Assembly: GCA_026391775.1 (NCBI GenBank)
Contig: JAPLDK010000036.1
Span: forward strand, 1-43,416
DNA length: 43,416 nucleotides
Direction of reading: 5' to 3'
Origin: Bacteroidota bacterium
GTDB lineage: Bacteria; Bacteroidota; Bacteroidia; Bacteroidales; FEN-979
The notes beneath the pieces are model-generated. The model saw only the letters and a program-made list of their open reading frames with translations. It searched no databases and was not told the DNA's origin. How positions within the stretch are numbered: position 1 is the first letter of the stretch; each line of letters opens with the position of its first letter. This document shows, piece after piece, positions 27,437 through 35,048 of the stretch. Both the position numbers and the translations under genes were made by a program.

Positions 27437-28486
27437 GTGCGCTTGCTTGTCGACATCTATAAGACCAACGACATTTACTCAGGCCTGGGGCAGTATTCAC
27501 TGAACTTTGCCAATGAGTTGATGAAATATTGTCCTGAAAATTTAACTCCCGCCTTTCTGATCCCTGCTGGGTTTTCTTTTCCAAAGCATCCTGAGGCAGA
27601 ATGGGTACACACCGCTTTCTGGCAACGCATAATGCCCACATTGAGCCCCAAAGCCGATATCTGGCATAGCCTCCACCAGTTTCCATCCCATTTACCTCAT
27701 CCGTCATCAAAATTTATACTTACTGTTCACGACCTGAACTTCCTTAACGAGAAAACACCTGCCAAAGCTGCGAAATACCTGAGAAGGTTGCAGAAAAACG
27801 TCAACAGGGCCTCGGCAATCACTGCGATCTCCGATTATACAGGCAAAGTGCTTAAAGAAAATATTGATACCGGAAACAAAAATCTGTTGACCATTCATGA
27901 CGGGGTAAGGCTGGAGCTCAGGCCTGATGCGGAAATGCCGTTATGGTTGCCCGATAAACCATTTTTCTTTTCACTGTCCGTTTTTAAAGAAAAAAAGAAC
28001 CTTCACAGTCTGATCCCGCTTATGGAACATTTTCCCGGTCATCTCCTGGTACTTGGGGGCAATAACCAGACTTCCTATGGAAACTCGATACGGGAGATGA
28101 TAAAGGATTCGGAAGTTTCGGAGAACATCTTACTTCCCGGAGTTCTCGATGAGGATGAAAAGTATTGGCTTTATAAACATTGCAGGGCCTTTCTCTTCCC
28201 TTCCCTTGCCGAAGGCTTCGGCCTTCCGGTAATTGAAGCCATGCTGGCGGGCAAACAGGTTTTTCTCAGCAGGCTGGCCAGCCTTCCTGAGACCGGCGGT
28301 GTACTGGCTTTTTACTGGGACAACTTCGATCCTGCAGATATGGCTTCCGTTTTGCGTACCGGCCTTGAACTGAGGGAAAAAGAGCCCGGTGCATGCTCAA
28401 AAGAGATCAGGGAATACGCTTCCAGGTTTAACTGGGAAAGCTGTATCCGGAAATTTCTTGAATTATACCAAACAATACTGTCATAA
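27437..28486 (+). CDS. GT4-family glycosyltransferase
   Basis: Cytoplasmic retaining glycosyltransferase using a nucleotide sugar, probably for cell-surface polysaccharide or glycolipid. The start taken is GTG 27437, giving 349 residues that begin at the family's first strand (RLLVDIYKTNDIYSGLGQYS). An upstream ATG at 27356 would run back over the NRAMP gene start and adds a non-homologous head. The C-terminal Rossmann domain has the EX7E motif E259...E267 in SLAEGFGLPVIEAM. A TVHDLNFL segment near 97 is typical of mannosyltransferase-like GT4 members. Followed after 39 bases by the acyl-CoA synthetase gene. Confidence 0.85.
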   Translation: MRLLVDIYKTNDIYSGLGQYSLNFANELMKYCPENLTPAFLIPAGFSFPKHPEAEWVHTAFWQRIMPTLSPKADIWHSLHQFPSHLPHPSSKFILTVHDLNFLNEKTPAKAAKYLRRLQKNVNRASAITAISDYTGKVLKENIDTGNKNLLTIHDGVRLELRPDAEMPLWLPDKPFFFSLSVFKEKKNLHSLIPLMEHFPGHLLVLGGNNQTSYGNSIREMIKDSEVSENILLPGVLDEDEKYWLYKHCRAFLFPSLAEGFGLPVIEAMLAGKQVFLSRLASLPETGGVLAFYWDNFDPADMASVLRTGLELREKEPGACSKEIREYASRFNWESCIRKFLELYQTILS

Positions 28487-28525
28487 GTAAATTATTTTTA
28501 AGAACTTCGTGCTTTATTCAAAAGT

Positions 28526-30172
28526 ATGTCTGTCCCCACGAACCTGACAGCCCTTTTTGAAGTCAGCATCCGCAACAACTGGGATAACAGGGCATTATCC
28601 GATTACGGCGGATCAGTTTACACTTATAGAGATGTAGGCGCAAGAATACTGGCCATTCACGACATCTTCAGGAAAAACGGAATTACAAAGGGGGATAAGA
28701 TTGTCCTCCTGGGTAAAAACTCCGCCAACTGGGGAATTATTTACATAGCCACCGTGACCTTCGGGGCGGTTATTGTACCAGTGCTTCCCGACTTCAAACC
28801 AGCCGATGTTCATTACATCGCCACACATTCGGATGCATGCCTGATGTTTGTTGAGGAATTCATTTTTAAGGAGCTTAACGTCTCCGAAATGCCACTGATC
28901 AAGGTGGCTTACAGGATACAGAATAATGAGGTGCTTTATCTGAAGGAAGATGAATATCGACTATCGAACACTGAATACCAAATACCGAATGAAGGGAAAG
29001 CCGGAATTACCCCCGAAATGATTAAATTCAGCGAGTTCTCTCTGGATGACATCGCAGTGATCAGCTATACTTCAGGTACCACGGGTTTTTCGAAAGGAGT
29101 GGTCCTTCAGCATAAAAGCCTGTATGGGAATATCCTCTATGCCCACAGGAACATGCCCCTGAAACCCATGGATAAGATACTTTCCTTCCTGCCACTGGCC
29201 CATACCTATGGCTGCGCTTTTGAATTCCTTTTCCCTTTTACACTTGGCTGCGATATTACCTTCCTCACTAAAACCCCATCACCCAAGATCATCATGCAGG
29301 CTTTCCAGGAGATACGGCCGGCCCTGATCCTGAGTGTTCCTCTGGTTATTGAAAAGATTTACAAGACCCAGATCCTGCCTTTGTTCCGGAAGCCGGCCAT
29401 AAAAATCCTGCTTGGTGTACCGGGCATCAACATCCTCCTGCACAATAAAATCAGGAAAAAACTCTATGATGTGTTCGGGGGCAATTTCAAGGAACTGGTC
29501 ATTGGGGGTGCCGCTTTCAATATTGAAGCTGAGAGGTTTTTCAGAAAAATAAAGTTCCCCTTTACAGTCGGCTACGGCATGACCGAATGCGGTCCGCTCA
29601 TGTCCTATGCTTCATGGAAAACTACTCAACTGGGCGCTTCCGGAAGGGTGGTAGACGAACTGGAGATGAAAATCGATTCTCCCGAACCATATCGTACAAC
29701 AGGTGAGATCCTTGTAAGAGGCTCCCATGTGATGCTGGGGTATTATAAAAATGAGGAGGCCACAAAACAGGTTATCGATGAGGGCGGATGGCTTCATTCG
29801 GGAGACCTTGGCGTGACCGACAAGCAAGGGAATATCTATATCAAGGGCCGTAGCAAGAGCATGATCCTGGGCCCTTCCGGTAAAAACATCTATCCTGAGG
29901 AACTGGAATCCCACCTGAACAACCGTTTTATGGTGATGGAATCCCTGGTGCTGGAACGCGATGAGAAACTGGTGGCCCTGATCTACCCCGACTATGATGC
30001 CGTTGAAAAAGCCGGGCATACCAGGGAAGAACTTGACAAGATATTCAAAGGATACATTCACGATCTCAACCATCATGTGCCCAAATACATGATGGTATCC
30101 GGTTTCGAGATCCACCCTTCAGAATTCGAAAAAACACCGAAACGAAGCATTAAACGTTTTCTCTACAACTAA
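28526..30172 (+). CDS. AMP-binding long-chain acyl-CoA synthetase
   Basis: Adenylate-forming enzyme, 548 residues, that activates a fatty acid with ATP and joins it to CoA. The A3 P-loop is YTSGTTGFSKG (181-191); the A5 motif is GYGMTECGP; A7-A8 read GGWLHSGDLGVTDKQGNIYIKGRSKSM; the catalytic lysine of A10 lies at TPKRSIKRF near the end. Residues 143-156 are encoded by a 7-base tandem repeat (28952-28993) in the loop before the P-loop, an in-frame insertion of 14 residues. Its TAA stop overlaps the next ATG (TAATG), so translation is coupled to the phosphoesterase. Chain-length preference cannot be read from sequence. Confidence 0.92.
   Translation: MSVPTNLTALFEVSIRNNWDNRALSDYGGSVYTYRDVGARILAIHDIFRKNGITKGDKIVLLGKNSANWGIIYIATVTFGAVIVPVLPDFKPADVHYIATHSDACLMFVEEFIFKELNVSEMPLIKVAYRIQNNEVLYLKEDEYRLSNTEYQIPNEGKAGITPEMIKFSEFSLDDIAVISYTSGTTGFSKGVVLQHKSLYGNILYAHRNMPLKPMDKILSFLPLAHTYGCAFEFLFPFTLGCDITFLTKTPSPKIIMQAFQEIRPALILSVPLVIEKIYKTQILPLFRKPAIKILLGVPGINILLHNKIRKKLYDVFGGNFKELVIGGAAFNIEAERFFRKIKFPFTVGYGMTECGPLMSYASWKTTQLGASGRVVDELEMKIDSPEPYRTTGEILVRGSHVMLGYYKNEEATKQVIDEGGWLHSGDLGVTDKQGNIYIKGRSKSMILGPSGKNIYPEELESHLNNRFMVMESLVLERDEKLVALIYPDYDAVEKAGHTREELDKIFKGYIHDLNHHVPKYMMVSGFEIHPSEFEKTPKRSIKRFLYN
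28952..28993 (+). repeat. Heptanucleotide tandem repeat inside a coding sequence
   Basis: Six consecutive 7-base units: GAATATC, GACTATC, GAACACT, GAATACC, AAATACC, GAATGAA. The total of 42 bases equals 14 codons, so the reading frame of the acyl-CoA synthetase is kept. It encodes EYRLSNTEYQIPNE (residues 143-156), a hydrophilic stretch outside all conserved motifs. Confidence 0.8.
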
Positions 30173-31629
30173 TGAAAAAACTTATTTATTTACTTCTGAC
30201 GGCCATTCTCCTTTTGGCCATCAAACCGGTATTTGCACAAAAAAGCGGGGGTTTCATAACTGAGGTCATCATCCTCCACCTTAACGACATGCATGCCAAG
30301 ACCGAGGGCTTTGCAAGGCTTAAATACCTGGCCGACAGCCTGAAGCGCAACCACCCTCATGTATTCATTGTGGCAGCTGGGGACAACTTCACAGGAAACC
30401 CTTATATCGATATGGTGGCCGATAAAGGATATCCTATGATAGACCTGATGAACCAGGCCGGCTTTACTCTTAGTTGTTTTGGCAACCATGAATTTGACCT
30501 GGGCCAGGAATTCCTCGAAAAGAGGATTGAACAGGCAAAATTTCCTTTTATATGTGCCAATATAAATACCGGCTCATCGGGTTTGAAACAGCCCCAGGCA
30601 TATTTCCTTTTAAAATCGGGAACACTGCAAATCCCAATTCTGGGACTGATCGAAATTAACGATAACGGCATACCCGACACGCATCCCTCCAAAGTCAAAG
30701 GGATAAGCTTTACCGACCCCCTGAAGACTACCGGGGAATATATTGATCTGAAGAAGAAATACGGTTTCCTTATTGCCCTTTCCCATCTCGGTGTGGAGAC
30801 CGATGAAAAACTTGCAGATGAATATCCCCAGTTCGATGTTATCATCGGGGGGCATTCCCATACAATCCTGAAAATGCCGGTTGTTAAGAATGGTGTACTG
30901 ATTGTTCAGGCCGGTTCCTATCAGAGGTTTATAGGCAAGCTCACTCTTGTTATCGAGGGAAGAAGCATTATCGAGAAGTCCGATACACTCATCGCTATTG
31001 AATCTTTGAGAGGGGCCGACCAAACGATTCAGGCCCTGCTGACCTCATATGAAAACAACCCGGAATTTGAAAAAGTGGCAGGGATTGCCACTGCCAACAT
31101 CCCGGGCAAGCAGAACCTGGGCGCTTTGGTGACCGATGCCGTGGCCTGGGCAGCAAAAACCGATTTTGCCTTTCAGAATAAAGGTGGGATCAGGATCCAA
31201 AGCCTGCCTGAAGGGGAGATTAAGGTAAAGGACATTTATCGCCTCGATCCCTTCGGCAACCAGGTTGTAATCTATAAAATGAAAGGCAGTGAGATAGGCA
31301 CACTCATCATGAATTCCTATAAAAAAGAAAGGGATATTGACCTCGTTCCATCAGGCATGACATATACAATAACAAAAGGAAAAAACAGGAAAGGGCCTGA
31401 GCTTAAGATGCTTGACCGATCAGGAAAACCCATCGACCCGGATAAAACCTATACCGTTGCCCTGAACAGTTACATCTCCGCAGCTTATACCTTTGATCAC
31501 CGGGATGAGGGGACGACCCTGGAACTTACAACCGAAGACTGCCTGATAAGGTTCCTCGGATACAGGCATAAAGTAAAATACAAGGATACCGAAAGGGCAA
31601 AACTTAAGGCTCCGAAAGAAAAAAACTGA
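30172..31629 (+). CDS. Periplasmic 5'-nucleotidase/UshA-like metallophosphoesterase
   Basis: Exported two-metal phosphoesterase, 485 residues, predicted to remove phosphate from nucleotides or related monophosphates. The signal peptide ends at VFAQ (23). The calcineurin-like domain has D39 and H41 (LNDMHA), D71 (AAGDNFTG), GNHEFD (104-109), H205 (SHLG) and GGHSHT (226-231). The C-terminal 5'-nucleotidase domain starts around 300, with the adenine-pocket region GGIRIQSLPEGEI. It is slightly short compared with E. coli UshA (550). Start codon overlaps the stop of the synthetase gene. With the alkaline phosphatase at 32033 it fits phosphate scavenging. Confidence 0.92.
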   Translation: MKKLIYLLLTAILLLAIKPVFAQKSGGFITEVIILHLNDMHAKTEGFARLKYLADSLKRNHPHVFIVAAGDNFTGNPYIDMVADKGYPMIDLMNQAGFTLSCFGNHEFDLGQEFLEKRIEQAKFPFICANINTGSSGLKQPQAYFLLKSGTLQIPILGLIEINDNGIPDTHPSKVKGISFTDPLKTTGEYIDLKKKYGFLIALSHLGVETDEKLADEYPQFDVIIGGHSHTILKMPVVKNGVLIVQAGSYQRFIGKLTLVIEGRSIIEKSDTLIAIESLRGADQTIQALLTSYENNPEFEKVAGIATANIPGKQNLGALVTDAVAWAAKTDFAFQNKGGIRIQSLPEGEIKVKDIYRLDPFGNQVVIYKMKGSEIGTLIMNSYKKERDIDLVPSGMTYTITKGKNRKGPELKMLDRSGKPIDPDKTYTVALNSYISAAYTFDHRDEGTTLELTTEDCLIRFLGYRHKVKYKDTERAKLKAPKEKN

Positions 31630-31760
31630 ATTTTTGGACATGATTTCGCATCCGGGAAATTTATCCGGCTCCGGAATTCAATCGCCCGAAATTTTCCCCC
31701 TTTCGTCTGCTATTTTCCCCCATTCGTCGAAATTAACTATACGCCTGTTATGCCGGGATG

Positions 31761-31768
31761 TATATTTG
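31761..31768 (+). promoter_or_regulatory. Candidate -7 promoter box for the small membrane protein
   Basis: TATATTTG matches TAnnTTTG exactly and ends 17 bases before the ATG at 31786. A clear TTG at the -33 distance is lacking. Confidence 0.45.
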
Positions 31769-31785
31769 CTGGAAATTAAAAATTT

Positions 31786-32043
31786 ATGGAAGCTTTACAT
31801 TCGTTTCTCGCCGCCTTCGACATCTTCGGTATGATTTTCCAGTATATCCTGAACAGTTTTACCCGTTTCGGTGAAATTTTCGAACGTTCATTCAGCTTTG
31901 TAACCATTCCCATTGGCCGGCTTATCAGCTCCCATCCCTCATTCTATTACAGCCTTATGATGGCCGGGGCCCTGTTTGGTTTATATTACCTTGTAAGTGC
32001 GATTTTTGAATCCAGGGCACGCAGCCAGAAGATCAGAAAGTAA
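31786..32043 (+). CDS. Small hypothetical membrane protein
   Basis: 85-residue protein not recognised as a known family. One strong transmembrane helix spans about 55-76 (YYSLMMAGALFGLYYLVSAIF), followed by a short basic tail (ESRARSQKIRK) that would stay in the cytoplasm. The first 50 residues are amphipathic and rich in phenylalanine (FGMIFQYILNSFTRFGEIFERSF). It has a matching -7 box just upstream and its end overlaps the end of the convergent alkaline phosphatase gene by 11 bases. Coding is supported by codon pattern, a plausible promoter and the coherent membrane topology. Confidence 0.65.
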   Translation: MEALHSFLAAFDIFGMIFQYILNSFTRFGEIFERSFSFVTIPIGRLISSHPSFYYSLMMAGALFGLYYLVSAIFESRARSQKIRK

Positions 32044-33481
32044 CAGGTTTCCCCCACATCATAAAAATCAGTTGGGGGATAACGGCGTTCTGAACAAAGC
32101 GTCCTCTTACAGGATCAGTTTCACCCGCCATCAGGTTGTAGATTTCCGCACCTTTTCCTTTAACCCACATCCCTACCAGAGCATTAGTGTGATCCTTGCT
32201 ATTGTACTTCAAACCCGGCATTTTATTCTTTCCGTTGTCGGCTACCGGAGTATAAGTATTGCCTCCCCACAGGTCGCCGCATTCATGGTCGGCCGTGATG
32301 ATCAGAAGGGTTTCATTCCAGCTTGAATGTTTATTTACCCAGGCAGCAACTGTATCTATGGCATCGCTGAAACTTCGCATTTCCTCCAGCATACGGCCTT
32401 TCTGATTATCGTGGTTGGCCCAGTCGATGGCACCTCCTTCAATCATTACAAAGAATCCTTTGGGGTTATTATCAAGCACATTCAATCCACCCCTGACCAT
32501 TTCGGCAAGAGTGGGTAAAATGGGATTAACAGGAGTTGTGAAAGGCGGGGAGTTTTTGGTTTCATTTTTCCCGAAATCCCTGCCCTGTTGTAAGGTGGAG
32601 TATACTTCCGGTATGCCTAATACCCGTTTCGGGGTTTTCCCGCTCATTAATTTCCTGAAATCCTTTTCAGAGGTGACCAATGTCCAGGGGTCCGGGATTC
32701 TGTCGCCCGACACATCGGTAACCTGGTATATCTTATCTTTTATGATGAAGGACGTTTGTATCCCGCTTCCCGATTTAAGTGAAAGCCAAAGATTGCTGTC
32801 GGCAACATATTTTGAATCTTTCCAGGCCCCTCTGAGTTTTTTCCCGTTATCGTCGAATTCGGGATTTCCACAACCCATGATCAGGTCGCAGCGGCTGCTG
32901 AACAGCATGTAGGTCGCAAGCTCGGAATAATGAATCCTTGTTTTGTTATGGGCAACAAAGCCTGCAGGAGTTGCATGGCTGATCGGAACACAGGTGATGA
33001 CCCCGGCCGACTTACCCAGGCTTTTAGCAATTTCGCAGAGGTTTCTCAGGGTATCGTAAGTGACCGAAAGCCCTATTACATTATTATAGGTCTTCCTTCC
33101 GGTTGCCAGGGCTGTAGCGGCAGCAGCAGATTCGGTAAAGTCCTTGCGCAGGTATAGCGAATCCTTCCAGGCCATGGATGGGTTGTAGCCGGCCGCCCAG
33201 CTCAGTTTCGTAGTATCCTTTTCATCGAACTCACCCGACTTTGCCGGGTAAGTCGCAACCGCCAGTTTAACCGGGAAAGATTCGATCTGCATAGGCCCGT
33301 AAAAATAATCCGCCGCCTTCACACAGTTAAACCCCATGCCATCGCCGATCATAATGATCACGTTTTTGGGGTTGGGGAAGGAAGACTTTGTCCCGGGGCT
33401 CTGGGCCACTGCATTGAAACAAAGCGCTTGAACAATTAGGATCATCAAGATCAATACGGCAATATTCAGGCTGATTTTCAT
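32033..33481 (-). CDS. Secreted alkaline phosphatase
   Basis: PhoA-superfamily phosphomonoesterase, 482 residues, exported by a signal peptide (ends at AVAQ, residue 27). Metal and active-site motifs: D47 in IMIGDGMG, nucleophile S118 in FTESAAAATALATGRKTYNN, the magnesium region IEGGAIDWANHDN, and ITADHECGD with zinc ligands. The residue before the nucleophilic serine is glutamate (E117), where the family nearly always has aspartate (DSA). Releases phosphate from organic esters in the periplasm or outside. Monocistronic and convergent with the small membrane protein; a 304-base A/T-rich region separates it from the T9SS cargo genes. Confidence 0.92.
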   Translation of the reverse strand: MKISLNIAVLILMILIVQALCFNAVAQSPGTKSSFPNPKNVIIMIGDGMGFNCVKAADYFYGPMQIESFPVKLAVATYPAKSGEFDEKDTTKLSWAAGYNPSMAWKDSLYLRKDFTESAAAATALATGRKTYNNVIGLSVTYDTLRNLCEIAKSLGKSAGVITCVPISHATPAGFVAHNKTRIHYSELATYMLFSSRCDLIMGCGNPEFDDNGKKLRGAWKDSKYVADSNLWLSLKSGSGIQTSFIIKDKIYQVTDVSGDRIPDPWTLVTSEKDFRKLMSGKTPKRVLGIPEVYSTLQQGRDFGKNETKNSPPFTTPVNPILPTLAEMVRGGLNVLDNNPKGFFVMIEGGAIDWANHDNQKGRMLEEMRSFSDAIDTVAAWVNKHSSWNETLLIITADHECGDLWGGNTYTPVADNGKNKMPGLKYNSKDHTNALVGMWVKGKGAEIYNLMAGETDPVRGRFVQNAVIPQLIFMMWGKPVTF

Positions 33482-33785
33482 AAAAGCAAATTTGTTTCAA
33501 AAGTGTCTATTTTTCTGACACCAGTGTAAAAAAAATTGACAGTAATGTAAAATATTTTTACACTTTCTACATATCCATAATATTATATATTGCTGATTTA
33601 TTGTGATTTAATCGCATGGCATGATTATTGCAAGATGTTGGATCTACTTAAACTATCAATACTATCCCGGAACAAATTACCTCTACTGGGAAGAAGGGCT
33701 GCAAAGAAAAATTGGATACAGAATTTCATTGATCATTTTAGTCAATAAACATACTTACCAATTTACCCCACCAAAATTTTGTACT
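33482..33785. promoter_or_regulatory. A/T-rich divergent intergenic region with inverted repeat
   Basis: 304 bases between the divergent alkaline phosphatase and the T9SS cargo gene. It contains an inverted repeat AGTGTAAAAA (33523-33532) / TTTTTACACT (33555-33564) with a 22-base loop, placed 42-83 bases upstream of the phosphatase start, where an operator would lie. No exact TAnnTTTG was found on either strand and no gene or RNA is recognised. The shift to A/T-rich sequence begins here. Confidence 0.4.
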
Positions 33786-35033
33786 ATGAGGAAGCTTTAT
33801 TTTTTGATTGTAACTATAATTGTTATGGTTTTAATCGTTGTGTCCAAATCCGGATACGCCCAGAGCCACGATAACTATTATACTATTTGCACCCAGATGG
33901 ATGCATATTATGACGCTAACCATGAACTAAAAGATTCAGCAGAATCTGAGTATCTCAACTATATCCGCTGGAAACATTTTTGGAAGGACAGGGTTTATTC
34001 TTCAGATACCACAAATAATGGGAGTTTTGGACTAATTCGTGATGCATTGATTGATTACATTGATCATTATCATTACTTTCATAGGACATCTGGTCTGTAT
34101 AATGACTGGCATTATATTGGACCTCAAGGGATTTCAAATAACCTTCAAGTAGATGGATTGGTGAGCGCAGTATATGTAGATACTATTAATGACCAATCGA
34201 TGAATACAATTTACGTTGGAACCAATTCTTCAGGAATATGGAAAACAACCAATGGAGGCGCTTATTGGGTTAATATTACTGATAATAGTAATTATTCCAT
34301 TATCGGGATCAATGATATATGCGGAGACCCCGCTAAAGGAGAAATACTTTATGCTGCTACCGGAGGCGGATTCATGAACCGTAGCCATGGGTATGGGATC
34401 GGAATTTTAAAATCTTCTGATCGGGGCGTAACTTGGGGTCGGATATATCCTGATTCAATGTGGCAAAATCCATCCTCTGCTTTGAATGTCTATAAAATTA
34501 AGGTTGATCCAACAAATTCTCAAAAAATCTATGCACTGGCTGATACTATGGTAATCAGGTCTACTGACGGGGGAAATAGTTGGCATAAAATTTTTGGACT
34601 TTCAAGATGTCCACAAGATCAGGATCCAACATTTAAAAGGTATTTAAGAGATATTGAAATTAAGCCGGGAGATCCAACCACATTATATGTAGCTTCTGAT
34701 CACCGTACACCAGAGAATCACCGACAGGCTCAGGTTTGGAAGCTCACTAACGTTACTGATACAATTATAACAAATATCGTCGCCCAACGACTGGATAACT
34801 CTTTCCCTCCACCTAGTGGGACCTGGATTGATACCACTATTTATACTGAACGCTATGCAATTGCTGTAACTCCATCTGAACCCGATGCTATTTATGTGGC
34901 CTGCACAGATTATCCGGAGAATGATTATGCCCAGGCACGTTTCTTGCTGTGGAAGTTTGAGAATAACCAATGGGTTCGAAAAATTCAATATCAAATTAAT
35001 GAGACATGGCATAGTCCATTCGAAGGCTGTTGA
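33786..35033 (+). CDS. T9SS cargo surface protein, N-terminal part before an in-frame TGA
   Basis: First 415 residues of a large secreted protein. The ATG at 33786 begins a signal peptide (MRKLYFLIVTIIVMVLIVV...GYAQ); the open frame extends 55 codons further upstream without a plausible protein. From about residue 140 it shows Asp-box/BNR beta-propeller repeats, as in sortilin-like and sialidase-like proteins: GIWKTTNGGAYW, GILKSSDRGVTW, VIRSTDGGNSW. It stops at TGA 35031-35033 after HSPFEGC, and the same frame continues at once with matching beta-propeller sequence. Made alone, this piece would be exported to the periplasm but lacks the sorting domain needed for T9SS release. Confidence 0.8.
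   Translation: MRKLYFLIVTIIVMVLIVVSKSGYAQSHDNYYTICTQMDAYYDANHELKDSAESEYLNYIRWKHFWKDRVYSSDTTNNGSFGLIRDALIDYIDHYHYFHRTSGLYNDWHYIGPQGISNNLQVDGLVSAVYVDTINDQSMNTIYVGTNSSGIWKTTNGGAYWVNITDNSNYSIIGINDICGDPAKGEILYAATGGGFMNRSHGYGIGILKSSDRGVTWGRIYPDSMWQNPSSALNVYKIKVDPTNSQKIYALADTMVIRSTDGGNSWHKIFGLSRCPQDQDPTFKRYLRDIEIKPGDPTTLYVASDHRTPENHRQAQVWKLTNVTDTIITNIVAQRLDNSFPPPSGTWIDTTIYTERYAIAVTPSEPDAIYVACTDYPENDYAQARFLLWKFENNQWVRKIQYQINETWHSPFEGC
35031..35033 (+). other. In-frame TGA splitting the T9SS cargo gene
   Basis: Codons read GAA GGC TGT TGA TAT TAT AAA. No shift of frame is needed on either side. A one-base change from TGG (Trp), CGA (Arg) or GGA (Gly) would explain it. No selenocysteine context or hairpin was recognised just after it. 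Confidence 0.85.
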
Positions 35034-35048
35034 TATTATAAATTTGAA

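Noticed and set aside
31634-31834. 66-codon frame before the small membrane protein
   Set aside because: Low-complexity proline/serine sequence that overlaps the better-supported gene at 31786 in another frame.
33621-33785. Upstream extension of the large T9SS cargo frame by 55 codons
   Set aside because: The frame is open but has no protein-like features, and a standard signal peptide starts at ATG 33786.
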